A stretch of DNA of 64,000 nucleotides from Whitmania pigra. Its lineage: Eukaryota > Annelida > Clitellata > Hirudinida > Haemopidae. The position numbers were made by a program, and so were the translations under genes. Of this stretch, positions 20,181 through 32,800 are shown in pieces (positions within the stretch are counted from its first letter, which is position 1; each line of letters opens with the position of its first letter). The stretch spans positions 2,500,001 through 2,564,000 of the forward strand of contig JAJTWR010000021.1 of NCBI GenBank assembly GCA_021613335.1, given 5' to 3'. The notes beneath the pieces were generated by a model. That model searched no databases and had not been told where the DNA came from. It was given only the letters and a program-made list of their open reading frames with translations.

Positions 20181-20554
20181 ACCTTTGCTGCATGTATATA
20201 TAAGTGTATATATATCTGTGACAGACAGACGACAATGTAGCTTTTAGCCTGGCAAAGCTCAGAGAGAGTATGTGAGAAAAGGCATTGATTGATTTTTGAA
20301 CTTTTTCCTTTAGTGATATAAATTTTAACCAGGGTCCCACTTCTATTCTAAGGTATTTGTAAGTTTGGGAAATGTCTATTGCTTGGATATCTTGATGCTG
20401 AACTTTGAGATGAGGTGTGGGATCCACAGTTTCTTGCTATGAGTAATCATTTCAATCACTGCATTGAACAGTATTGGAGACATAGGGTCTCCTTGACAAA
20501 CTCCTCTGTTTACTCACTGAGTCCCTCCTTAATATAAATCACACATGTAGTTGA

Positions 20555-20660
20555 GCAACAGAGTCGCATCTCTCACGATATCCTATTCGAACCCCGCTGA
20601 GGGAGCACCGTCCTAATTATCTAGCTATGCAACAGACATTAACAAAACTTTATTGAGCAA
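20555..20660 (+). mobile_element. SINE family B with tRNA-like head
   Basis: A degraded tRNA-like head with B-box-like CTATTCGAACCCC, then GCTGAGGGAGCACCGTCC, TAATTATCTAGCTATGCAAC and AGACATTAACAAAAC. Joins head and tail seen separately elsewhere. Confidence 0.7.
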
Positions 20661-21307
20661 CAGAGATGGAGTTCTGAAACAGAATCGAACAATTTTCTGA
20701 AATCCACAAACATTATGTTCAGCTTTTGAAGCTGCTCTCTTTTTCTGTAAAAATTGATTTAATCAAGAAGATATTATGTGCCACCCTATCTCCTGGGCAA
20801 AAAGCTTTCTGAAGTGGTGACAGCAACCAACTTGCAGACATTCTACTTACCAAGATGCGTTGGAATAGACGAGACATTATTGGGCCAACTGTAATGGGCT
20901 GGTAATCATCTGAATCTGATGCTTCTCCATTTTTGGGATCAATGTAACCAGCCATGTAACTATAACCCATTTTGAAGGAAGCAGGAGGGATGCCCACCAG
21001 CAGCCTCAGAGACATGTGCGCAGCTAGATCATCAAAGCTGAATTCTCTGAAATGACATTTTTAAATTCCATCTTGCCCTGGGCTACTGTTTTTTAACCTT
21101 CGTAAAGCGATTTGAATTTCCCATTTTGTGATTGGTTCCTGCTTCTCCAGAATATCTTCACTCGTCCTATTAACAGGTCTGTCATCTTCTACATTTCCCA
21201 AAAGACTTCTGTCAACCATGTTGCATGGTAAGCCACATTTCTTGCTTTCATATTCCTCACGGAGAACCAACTGAACAGCAGCTGAAGCATTCTTCCTAAA
21301 TAAGGTA

Positions 21308-22838
21308 CAGTGCTAGAAATATTGTTACGACATACCCACTTTTTATGGATAATTTTCTTACAAATTAACATATCTTGCTGAAATTTTCAGCAATTATATA
21401 AAACACCATTTGTAAACATCGTGCAAAATTTCCCTTCATGTGGGTTAATGGTTCCCATAAATTATGCAAATGAACCATTTTTGGCCTGGAAATATTATTA
21501 CGACAGTTTCCGGTTTGGACTCGTTTCATCAATTTCAAGGGCTTAATGGAAAGATCAAACATTAAATTGTCATTAAGAAGGCTATATAAAGGTGTGTGAA
21601 ATTCAAAACTTCCTTTTACATTCATTTCATCATGGGGAAGAAAGCAGGTTTGGCAGAAGGAGAAAGAGGACAAGTTAAGGCCTTTGGGAAGGCAAACTAT
21701 TCAATAAGAAAGATTGCAAATGAGTTGAATAGGTCAAGAACTGTCATCAAATGTTTTTTGAATGATCCAGACTCATATTCAGAGACGTCTCATCAGGGAG
21801 GCTTCACAAAGGGAATATTCGTGTAAACAGCTAAAAGATAAGCTGGATTTGGATGCCCATGTTAGGACAGTCTGCAATCTTAATTCAAGTGGACAGTTGA
21901 AATACAAAATGCGAAAGCGAGCTCCAGCGTTGAAAGTCCATCACAAGAAAAAACGCTTCCTCTGGGCAAAAGAGATGGTCAGCCACAATGAAAGATGGGA
22001 ACGCGTAATTTTCACAGATGAAAAAAAATTCAACCTTGATGGGCCAGATGGTTATAAATATTACTGGCATGATCTTAGAAAAGAAAGAGATGTTTTTTTT
22101 TAGCAGAAAACACGGAGGTGGCTCTGTGATGGTCTGGGGAGGAATTTCAGCATTTGGGAGGACTGAACTGATGCTTTTGAAAGGGAGGCAGGACTCTCAG
22201 AAGTACATCAAAATGCTCAAGGATCATCTCCTTCTTTTTGCTGAAGCAAAACAACATGAATTTCAGCAAGATAATGCTCCTATTCATGTTTCCAAGGCAA
22301 CCTGAGCATTTTTCCAGGAGTTCAACATGCAAATGATGAACTGGCCTGCATGTTCACCAGACTTGAATCCGATTGAAAATGTCTGGGGCCTTCTTTCAAG
22401 ATCAGTTTATGGCAATGGACAGCAATATAACACAGAAAATGAATTGAAAGAAGCGATTTGGAGCACCTGGAGAAATTTGGATGAAAAGGTCATCAAAACA
22501 CTGATTTTCTAGATGAAAAATAGGTGCATAGATGTTATTTCTAAGAAAAGAGGAATGACATCCTACTGAAACATTATTTCATTTAGTTTTAAATAACAAT
22601 TTTTGCCAAAGTACTGAAATTCATGAGTTTTTTTGTAAACTGTCGTAACAATATTTCTATGCAAAAAAATGGATTTCTGTGGGATTTGCGCTTAATTCTT
22701 GATCAAAGTGAAAAAAAATATACGAGTTATATTCTTTAAGGGTATTATACAGTTCTTCTAAATTTGAGATTCGTACAATAATTTAAACTTAAGTTATTAT
22801 AAAAAATGGGGACTGTCGTAACATTTTTTCTAGCACTG
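21308..22838 (+). mobile_element. Tc1-type transposon with IR/DR ends
   Basis: 1,531 bp between TA dinucleotides (21306-21307 and 22839-22840). Outer ends CAGTGCTAGAAATATTGTTA/CGACA and inverted counterpart. A second copy of the site lies ~170 bp inside each end: AATATTATTACGACAG at 21485 and CTGTCGTAACAATATTTC at 22640. This is the two-site inverted/direct-repeat end structure of Tc1 elements such as Sleeping Beauty. Inserted at TA in an R2-type LINE whose reading frame can be followed on both sides. Confidence 0.92.
21632..22569 (+). pseudogene. Tc1 transposase, disrupted
   Basis: Starts ATGGGGAAGAAAGC. The helix-turn-helix region is SIRKIANELNRSRTVIKCFL. After a frameshift (near 21780) comes [20 protein letters not shown], then the DDE core: [16 protein letters not shown] (D1), HGGGSVMVWGGIS, FQQDNAPIH (D2) and WPACSPDLNPIENVWG (E). 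Frame breaks near 21800 and 22090, and a TGA at 22303. About 310 codons if read through, which is normal length for Tc1. The family partner at 60506-62045 is related but not the same. Confidence 0.88.
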
Positions 22839-23151
22839 TAATGAAGCTTGGCAAAACATTTTCGTCGTCTGATCTTTTCTTTTCGTTTTGAGGTTCGCAC
22901 CTTTTATTTGTGGACATTTCTTTGGAAATCTTTGTTGATATCCATTTTTCATATTCCCAGTCAATCAATTCCCTTTTCATGGCTTTATTGAGTCCTTCAC
23001 TCATGAGATCTGACAGATCCTCACTACTTATATGAATCATGTCGTATCTTTCAATAATAAATGCTTCAATTTGATGCTGCTATCAATGGGACCCTCAGAC
23101 TGAACAGGGGAAATTATCAAATGATGAGATGCACATCAGAGTAGAAAGAAA

Positions 23152-23577
23152 CATGGTTCATACAGGAAGTTGAAAACCAAAATTTAGGACTTTTTAGGAC
23201 CTTCTACTCCATTTTTTAGGACCAACAATAATAACAAAAATAACGATATTTAGATTTTAATTATTCATTGTTGTATAATTTAGACATATATCATAAGACA
23301 GTAACATGTGAAAGTTCATAATATCGATTTATTTAAATAAAAATCAATTTTCCAAGTCTTTCTCTAAAGTTGCAATTTCTGTCACTTTTGCCTTGCTATC
23401 TTTCCTCAGGCTGTTTGCCTGGACCAAAAGATCCATGTTCCAGGTTCTTACACTTTCGTCCATTAATATTCGAAATTCTCTTTTTTTTTAGGACCTCCTT
23501 CACTTTTTTAGGACTTTTTAGTACTAAAAAACCGAATTTCGGAAATTTAGGACTTTTTAGGACCTGTACGAACCATG
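23152..23577. mobile_element. MITE with TTTAGGACTTTTTAGGACC ends
   Basis: 426 bp with terminal inverted repeats CATGGTTCATACAGG and (inverted) CCTGTACGAACCATG, and iterated AGGACTTTTTAGGACC motifs in both arms. No coding capacity. Flanks are both GAAAG-rich, but an exact target duplication is not clear. Confidence 0.7.
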
Positions 23578-23624
23578 AAGAAAGTACTTCAATAAATCGT
23601 TCCTATCAATTCATATCTAGCAAA

Positions 23625-23896
23625 CAGGAATCCATTGATGTACGAAGGAGAATAATCCATGTCTTCTGCCTTTCCAGTCACTCATCTTGAATGTCCGCAA
23701 CATCTTGTACATCTCCTGCATGACTTTGATGGAGATTCACATGAAGAACCTCCTAGAGACTCCAAATCTCCTCTGGAATTTCCATGATTCCTTAGAAATA
23801 ACACTCCTCCAGCTTAAAATGAGGACCATGATGCTTTCTTTCCACTTTTGAGATTCCGAGATAGATTATTCTCCTTTGTACATCAATGGATTCCTG
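23625..23896. repeat. 33-bp inverted repeat, one mismatch
   Basis: CAGGAATCCATTGATGTACG... at 23625-23657 and its reverse complement at 23864-23896, separated by 206 bp. Could be termini of a short MITE or a hairpin-forming element. Confidence 0.7.
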
Positions 23897-25608
23897 GCAG
23901 ATTGCATTGATACCAATCCAGAATAAATTGTTTTAATTTAATTTCCCTGATTATGGTGTTTTAAATAGGGGTTGATAGGACAAAGAGTCTGCTTCTCTAC
24001 TTTTTGATGCAATCTGTTCTGTTATGAGATCAATAAGAAATTGTCTACACCTGGGTTTGTATCCACATTACTGATTTTGTTACGAAATGTGGCACTTGCC
24101 TTTGTATTGCAAGATTAATTCTTTTTTTTCTCTAATGAATTCAGACTTAGCAATATAAATGCCTATTTCTGATCAAAAGATCGGAAGGAGGAACACTTGG
24201 ATCACTTACATTATTGCAATCCATTCTTGATTATGTGCTCCCCATATCCCCAGATCTCTAAAAATGTTACTGTATGATGATTGATGTCTGTGGCTTCCAA
24301 TGGCTGCTAGAGATCTGTGCTGAAACATCTTTTGAGCTTCAATGCTCACATCTGAGAACTATGGCATATACTTCATCATGTATGTTTCCTGAAGGTAACA
24401 TTCTGATTAACTTTCTGTGTATAACTTCTGAATCTTCCATGTTATCTTTTTCAGACAAAAGCAGCAATAATCCAAACAAACTATCTTGACTTTTGAGTCC
24501 TAAAGAGACTGAAACTACAAAGTCCAATCACACAGGGTTTCAGTGTAACAAATCAGCAAAAGGACCAGACTAAAAATCTATGTTATTGTTTAACTCTCAC
24601 AATTTCACTTTCTTCTTATTTTCAAAATTAAGGCTCACCTACCACAAACTGATAGGTAGGGGACACTAACTGACAAAATTTTGCGACAAATAAACGCTGA
24701 AATCTCAGAATTTAATAAATTCTAAAGAGCATGCAAATATTCTACCACACCAGACAACAGCATAAATTATTATTATTAAACAAATGTGCTAAAATTTTAC
24801 TTAAATTTAATTAATAAACTTTATTGAGGAATGAAATATAATTTAAATGTGTTATGTAGGAGGAGGCTACCAACTTGCACAACTTTATACTTGTTTATAC
24901 TTGATAGTCATGTTATGTTGATTGTTCGTTTGATTTTGGGAGTTAGGACTGATAGTTGGCGATACACAATTTGCAAGCTATTGATTATACAAAGAAATGT
25001 TAACGTTAATAAATTTTTAGTTTACCGTTGTTTTTTCAAAAAAATGCTTGAGGATCAACAGATCAAGTATGTAATGAGAAGTTGGTGTTGAAAATGGGTA
25101 TTGTTTTCAAGAGAATTTATGTTTATTTATTTGGACAATAAGCAAAAAAAACAAGAAAATGGCTTAAAAAGGGCACAGGTTCTAAACTATGCTATTTACA
25201 CATAAAAACATGAAAAAGTCAGTTCTTATCTTTTGTAAACATTACAGTCCTGAGGAGAGGACACCTTAAGGAAAGACCGAACTCTCCTCTTAACTAATTC
25301 CTAATTCTACTAACAAATCCCATTGTTACATATATTCAAATTCAACATGCAAAAAACATTAAGAAATAAACTTTCAACAATATCTTTGAAATTAAGTCAA
25401 TTTTATTTTATGGCTACATATCACATGACTGATGAAATAATAATTAATGCCCTATTTAATAAAAAACAACTTTAAAAAAAATATCTCTTCAAGTTGAATC
25501 AATCACTTTCCACTGCTTTGCACAAATTGATCTTAATTTTGTGGTTTATCAATCTTAGTCTTAACTGATTAAAATTTTATGTCACACTCTCAACAATATT
25601 AATTTTAA
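23897..25608. other. Intergenic region downstream of HIF-alpha
   Basis: No gene found. Short open frames at 24274-24527 on both strands show no recognisable motif. 25130-25300 resembles a LINE 3' UTR on the - strand (TTTATTTATTTGGACAATAA, then CAGTCCTGAGGAGAGG), and should include the HIF-alpha 3' UTR to the right. Confidence 0.4.
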
Positions 25609-26867
25609 TTAATTCTCCAACAAATGTAAAAAATGCACCTTTTCATGTTTTAGGTCTTGATTGCCAGTCATCAACCTATAACCATAGTTGGTATCCTCTC
25701 CCTTCAGCAGCAGGTTCTTAAGAACAGATGGGGATTGAATGCCATCTTCCTCCTCCTCCTCCTCTTTTAGACTTTTTTGTCTCTTTGCTCTTCCTTTAAT
25801 TAGAAAGTTAATTAAGCCTTAGCACATTTGCATGTGATATATATAAATATATATATATACTTCAATATTTTCACTAAATGAAGCTCCAAAAATCACATTG
25901 AGCTTTATATTTATCAATAAACTATCAATTTCTATTGGGTGTCATTAATTTACATAATTGGTGACAATCCCACAGCCTGTACCATGGGCTCCCCATATAA
26001 GCTTAAACTTTAACATATTGTTTAATCCGAGTTGCTTCAACTTTCAAGTTTTGTTGTTTCAAGTAAGATTTGTTGTATCTGAATTATTAAAATAAATTAA
26101 TTTACTTGCAAAAAATGTCTTTAAGTCTGGCATGTTCATGAGCTAATGAATCTGAACAAGAAGCTTATCTTAGAAAAGCAAAAAGAAATAAAACTTATAG
26201 ATCAAAGAGGAACATCAAAGACCAGATATAGAAGACAAGAACATATTCAAAATTCAGAAGTATAGAGTAATAAGTACATCTTTTAAAGAATATCTTAAAG
26301 AGGTTATGGATAGGAAATCAAAATGAAGTAAAGCTGATGGAAATCGAAGAAGTAACCAAGATGAACATCAAGGACATGTTCAGATATGCAAAAGAAAAGA
26401 ATCTTTTGAAGAACACATTCACCACATTATTAGAATCTGATTAGGAAGTAACCTATAATCTTGCTAAGTTTCACTTCACAAGTCCAACAATGCAAATAAT
26501 CTCAATAAACACATTTTTCAACAAAATGGGAACAAGTGCATGAGGTCCAAGTACTCAAGGTCCAAGTACGAGTACAAGTACCATATACCCCATGTCTGGT
26601 AAAAATGAATAAAACGAGTTTGGGCAAAACTGGGTTTAAAAAGGCTAGCACATTAAAAAGAAAAGCCAACCTTTGTTTTTAAAAGAGGTAGGAACATTAT
26701 GGCATGACAACTCCTGAGTTTCAGCATTGTCTTTTAGGGGTGTCATAACAAGGCTCTCTGTGCAAGGGATTGTTTCTTCAGAAACTTCATATGATATATC
26801 ATCAAAGCCAACATTTTCAGTTGCAAATACTGGAAAATCATAATCTTCTAAGGATGTTAGAAGGGGG
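25609..26867 (-). CDS. HIF1A-like: HIF-alpha exons: C-terminal tail
   Basis: Exons 26671-26867 (LLTSLEDYDFPVFATENVGF...) and 25609-25793 (GRAKRQKSLKEEEEEEDGIQ, SVLKNLLLKGEDTNYGYRLM, TAA at 25609). SVLxNLLxxGxDxxxGY is, as I recall, a motif of invertebrate HIF-alpha proteins. The vertebrate C-TAD with its hydroxylated asparagine is not recognisable. The poly-Glu run is encoded by (GAG)n. Confidence 0.8.
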
Positions 26868-29800
26868 CTGTGTGTAATATAAATAAATGTCATGTGATCA
26901 GGAAGCTTGATTATTAAAGTGTTAAAACTGTTAAAATATATCAATAAGATAGTGCTTACAATATAATTAAATGCTTGTATAATATCTTGGTGCTGGTGCT
27001 CAAGTAAGAAAAAAGGCGGAAAAAATTAACAAGCTTTAATAAAGAAAAAAACTTTGAACAGACCCATCAGAAGTGTTGTTGACAAAAATCAGATCATCCA
27101 TTGGAATAAATGGGGCTCTCATTTCATCTCCATCATCCTTGAAATGAAAATTCAATTTAAAACCTTTTTCAAAAGATCTCAGAATGTAAAAATTTACATC
27201 AAATTCTTTGAGAAGTTTGAAGAGTGAAGCACTAGAAGATACATTTGGAAGACCAGCATCAACATTGTTATCCTTGAGATATCAAGCATAAACCAAGGTT
27301 TTACAATAATTCCTAATCATTGAATAGAATAACCATAAGAAATGATTAAAACATACCACTTCAGAATGTTGTACTGGGTCTGCATATTCATTTTCCATTG
27401 GACAAAGTTTTTCATCATCTGCAATATGTATCAATACTTGTAAAACTTCATAAATGGCCAAAATTACAAATGTTTCACCTGCAGACTTGGCAGAATTGAG
27501 GATTCTCTCAGTAGCAAACTTGACCCCTCTGACATCCAATTTATCATTGCTTAAGATAACATCATCAATTTTTGCTTCAAGTTTAGGCTCACAATCATTG
27601 TCAATATCAGCTTCATGATGCTTGTAATCACTTGATATTGAAACTTCAGGAACTAACAAGTTGTCATAGAGGCACTGCTTACACTCAGCCTTTGAATCAC
27701 ATTCATTGTTCATTTGTTTAAGATGCTCATGGGATGGATCCTCTAAGGTACTCAGAGATTTAAAAATTGGCTGTTGAACCATTCCCAAAATTTCTTCTGC
27801 ACATAAGATACCTCTTTAAAAACATCATAATTTGATTTCAAAACTATGTTTTTGTTTAAAGACAACTGCCAATAACATGAAATTTATTGCTTATTAAAAA
27901 AAGTAAGAAAATGATAATGATAATACATAATATATGATAATACTTATACATTAAATAAAAATCTCAAATAGTGATATTTTTTAATTACATATGCAAGTTG
28001 AATGACAGTCTAAATAAAATTGTTGAATAATTATCATACATACATTGCCATCCATTATCCATAATTTAATCAAATTTAAATAATTAAATAAGCAAGTCTT
28101 TGAATTAATGAAGATATCATCTAGAGATTAAAGCCCATGATAAATTTATTGGGTTTGGACCCTTTTACATTACCCCTATTTTATATTTTTGCTTGTACAT
28201 TATCCACAAAACTCAAATTTATGAATGCTCACGTCACCACAGAGTTGATGCATATAACTGATTGAGGCTTATCTGTTTGTGGGTTTTTTACAAGTGATGC
28301 CTGGGTTTCAACCCATGCATAACCTCCACTCTTTGCCAGAAATCTGTATAAACCTGTGACAGACTGTCCTTTTGAGAATACTGTACAAATAAAGCATTTT
28401 AGTTAAAAGACATTAAAATTTGATCCAGTTTACAATAACGTTGTTAAACTAAAACTTTAGTAATATTTGTTTCTCAGCATGTTTATATGTCTAATTCAAA
28501 AGTGACGACAAGGGTAGGATGCCAATAAAATATACAGTAAAAATTAGGTCTGCAGATTTATAGGCATTCACGGGCGATTAATGTGTTAAGATCGCTGCGT
28601 TACATTAACAAAAATTATTTTAATTCAAAAAATTTTTATCGAAAATTTCAAGTCTTTGTTTTGTTCTTCCTACTTCCCTTTTGTTTACAAAAAAAGATGG
28701 CTGCAAAGAATGATAATAAGACGATTTTGGGAGGCAAGTTTAGTTTCAAAGCAGATTCTATTGTAGTTTGCAACATATGAAATGAGAATATAGTGACAGA
28801 TGAAGGACTTCAAGATGTCATGTGCACTGCTGCAAATAACCAGTCTTATGACAGTTACTTGGTGTCACTGGTCACATTATTGGTAATTCCTGGACACTTT
28901 ACTCGTTTGATTTAGCTGTTTGTAATGAAAGAATGTCATTATTTTACATCATGCGTGCAGCACTTTACCGCAGTTGCTGACAGTTGGGGTATTTACGACA
29001 AAGTTACAACACTTGCCACAGATAATGCACGAAATGTGACTGATTAAGAGTTTCAGCATATGCCATGTGTAGCTAACTGTCTTCAATTATCAATCAGGAA
29101 GGCACCTGATGAATCTGGTGTAGAAGCTCCTCTGCCAAAGCACAAAAAATTGTTGGCCATTTCAAGCATAGCCCGCAAACCAAACAAGCAGAAAGCGGAG
29201 TCTCTCATAGGATGTCTCCACTCGTTGGAATTCCATTCTGCAAATGATCCAGAGGTTAATAAGAACTAGAGCAGCAATCTCAAAGTCACACGTGAATTGT
29301 GTGCATTACATAATTTCATGTAAACTTTTGAGATTTCAATGGTTTTGGCTCCTGTAAGCAATATTTGATTGCATTAAAATTTTGTGTTTATTGTTATGTA
29401 AGAAGGGATGAGAATAAACAATTTGCAGACTTTAATTTTCCTTGGAACTCTAATGGCCAGTTTTTTAATAATATTATGAATTATAATGAATTTCATGCAG
29501 TAATACTGCAATGGCTGCAAACCATTAAAATTTTCTTAATTATAACGCACATATATTCCAACTACTTTTAGCTGATCTGGTTGCATTACAACTCTACATT
29601 AGTCAACATTTCTTCAATCAATAAATTTAAATTTTAAAAAAATTTTGATTGATTAAAAATTTTAATGTTTTATTAATCATTAATTAGATCAATTAACCAA
29701 CTACTTCTGCAGCCATAAATAACACCCTTCAAATTTTAATAGAACTTGGCATTTCTCAAACATAACTTATAGTATGATCGCTATTTTAAAATTGACATGA

Positions 29801-32800
29801 TTCAAGCTCCTTTAAAAAGCAATTTATGCAAAAACAATCACAATTATACTAACAGGTCTTATAGGCACAAGTAATTGTGTTGTTGTCGAGAGCGTGATGA
29901 AACTCATAAAGACAGGTGCCAATAAGCTGTTCAGGTGAGTATCCCAATAGGGAGCATATTCTGAAAATTTATAAATATCTTTTATAACATCTTACTTATT
30001 TTCAAATTTAGGAGCTTGACTTGCCAAAGCTATCCAAGGAAAATAAAGACCATTTCAAGTCTTTGCATTTACAGATATTTTCTTGCAATATTGTTTGATT
30101 AAATATAAACTATTATAAAGCAATTGGAATTTGGCAGCAATGCACAAATTTTGTCAATATTGACAAAATGGGTGATCATTTTGTAGACATAATTCAACTA
30201 AATTCGACAACATTGCAAAAGAATGACTTATTGAACACATTAAAATCATATTGTTAAATTCCATAAATAAATAGCCAAAAAACAGGTTTTAAAGTTTATT
30301 GTGGACAATCCACAAGGTGTTAGTTTTTGCAAATGTAGATGCTTACCCATCATCACAATATATAAACTTCATGTCCATTGTGTGATGACTGATGAAAGAT
30401 CTGCTATCAAGTCGAATGTTGTGGTTAGAGGGATGTAAAATACTATCACATTCCATAACCAGGAATGATACATCTTCTTGTGAGTACTTCAAAGATGCAG
30501 TGTGACAAACATTGGGGGCACAAGGGATAAGAAATCCAGAACAATGGATTACCTACAAAGTGCACAACATTTCCTAATGTCCCAAAACATATGAATAACA
30601 TGAGCAATCATTTAGGAACAAACTTTGTAAGCATTGGTTTTGAGAGATAATGACCTTCCCTTGCATGGATGAATACATCTCATCCTCATAAAAAAATCTT
30701 TTTTCTGCTTGTCTCCTAAATAGCAAATTAATTTTAAATTCATCTACTCTTAAATCTTAGATTAATGAATAAACCTTGCAAAGAAAGCAATGGCATAGAA
30801 GAAATGGCAGAAAGAGACTTCGTAACATCACTTGAAGAATTGGATTTATTGATTCCACATATGTCTCTAAGATCAGAGTGATCACATGGATGAATAAAAT
30901 CGAAAACACTTTGACCTAGCAAATCCACCTGTTTTAAATAAATTGAAACACTCATATTGATGAATGTATATATATTGTCTCATACCCTTTACATAAATTG
31001 GATGATTTTCAGAAGAAATTGTCTTCTTCATTCAGAAAGCGATAAGTGTGATTGTTTTGTTTAAGTTCTTGCGTTTAGGCAATTAAAACTCGATTTAACA
31101 CCAATTTTTCGAATTGTCTTTATCTGTAGCTCATGTCCACTACCGTTACTTTGTCTTTTGGTGAACAACTTACTTCCTTGAGGCAAAATAAAAGGCGAAC
31201 ATCTCTGGCGTCGGCGAGATACGTTGTATGTTTTGCGCCTTTCCTTGGATATCTCTCACCTTGTTGTTGTTGACCGCATCTACATGGCGTCATCTGGTAC
31301 ACCAGTGAAGACTTAGCTTCTCCCTCCAAAGGATGGTCTTAAAATTGCAAGAGAGGAGAGGAAAATTTTATTCGCTCACAATATCTGGAATCCACACCAG
31401 ACTCGTTCGAAAGTTTACAACGAGTTCAGTCGCAGGAAGGCCACTAGGCCCATGCCTCCTTGAAACTAGGCCTATTAAATGCTCGTTCAGATGTTAACAA
31501 GGCTGCTCTCATCATCATAGCTTATGCAATGGAACCTTGGACATCCTTGCCCTGACGGAGACCAAGTACTCCCCTTACTAAAAGCCAGGCCTAGACCCTA
31601 GCTCCCTGTCTAATTACATACCCATCTCCACTATATCAAAACTACTAGAGAGGCTCGCCCTTTCTAGAATCAGTCCCCATATTACCAAGTCCTCTAACTT
31701 CTCTCTATTCTAATCTGCCTGCAGACAGCAATTTATCCCATATCTGTGGAAATCACAACTGCTCCGTTATGATCGGCCTAGACCTAGCGGCAGCCTTCGA
31801 CACCATCAACCACAGCATATTGTTAGACAGACTTCTTGGCTCCACTCTTACTCTCCAACAGATCCAAATACGTTAAGCTGGGTTGCCATACTTCCTCTTC
31901 TGTTGCTCTCCTCGCTGGAGTTCCCCAGGGCTCCATCCTAGGACCCCTACTTTTCATAACCTACACTTCACCCCTGTCTGACATCGTCAAAAATTTTGAC
32001 GTGTCCTTCCACCAATAGGCGGACGACAAAAGTCTCTACTCTGTCCTCTCCTGCGACAGCGTCTCCGCTCAACTTGACAATCTGCGAAAGTGCACAGACG
32101 CCATTAATGACTGGCATCTCGTCAACTTTCTCCAACTCAACCCCCAAAAATCTGAAATAATGTTTATCGGCACACCTTTGCAACTCAAGAACCTATCCCC
32201 TCCCATCCTCAATAAATATCGCTGTAACCCTTCTTCATGCCTCCTCCATAACAAAATCCTGCAACCACCTCATCTGGGCCATAGGACATATCTGCCCATT
32301 CCTTTCAGTCGACATGACTGGTGCTCTTGCACACAGTCTGGTCTTCTCCACCTCGACTACTGCAACTCTCTTCTGTATGGCGCTTCCGTCTCCCTTCAGT
32401 GCATCCAAAACAAGTTAGCTAAACTTCTCCTTGCTCCTAATCTTAACAGCTCCGAGGCCATGATGCAACTGCACTGGCTACCCATACATCACCGCATCAT
32501 TTACAAAATGTCTTTGCTCACCTATCACACCTTAGCCACATCCAATTCCCCCATCTCTATCATCTCATTCGCTACCGCCACATCCCCGATCACATCCGCT
32601 CATCTTCATCTAAAATTCATCTTCACCAACCGGTTCATAAATCATCCATAGTCAACTATGCCTCGCCCGCCGTCTGGAACAGTCTGCCTCCTCATCATCC
32701 GGTCACAGCCTACCCTCGAGCTCTTCAAGCGCCATCTGAAGACCTACCTCTTCAAACTATCCCTTCAAGAACCAAGGCGCCTCTGACGCTAGGCTTAAGG

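Larger units (their letters stand above)
19356..23060 (-). pseudogene. R2-superfamily LINE with REL-type endonuclease, decayed, split by Tc1
   Basis: Reading leftwards: an N-terminal stretch at 22840-23060 (SEDLSDLMSEGLNKAMKREL). Then the Tc1 element. Then ALRRLKNSSPGQDGI (21061-21100), DSDDYQPITVGPIMSRLFQR (RT motif 2; 20850-20940), RGVCQGDPMSPILFN (RT motif B; 20470-20515) and YKYLRIEVGPWLKF (20330-20370). Finally a nuclease module GPRHKRHNNIVKMLE...GIIIPDLCAWKGRKYIV (19650-19800), the RHN...PD of restriction-like endonucleases. Multiple stops and frameshifts; the finger preceding RHN has Tyr where His is expected. Two SINE-B pieces have also landed in it. Confidence 0.8.
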
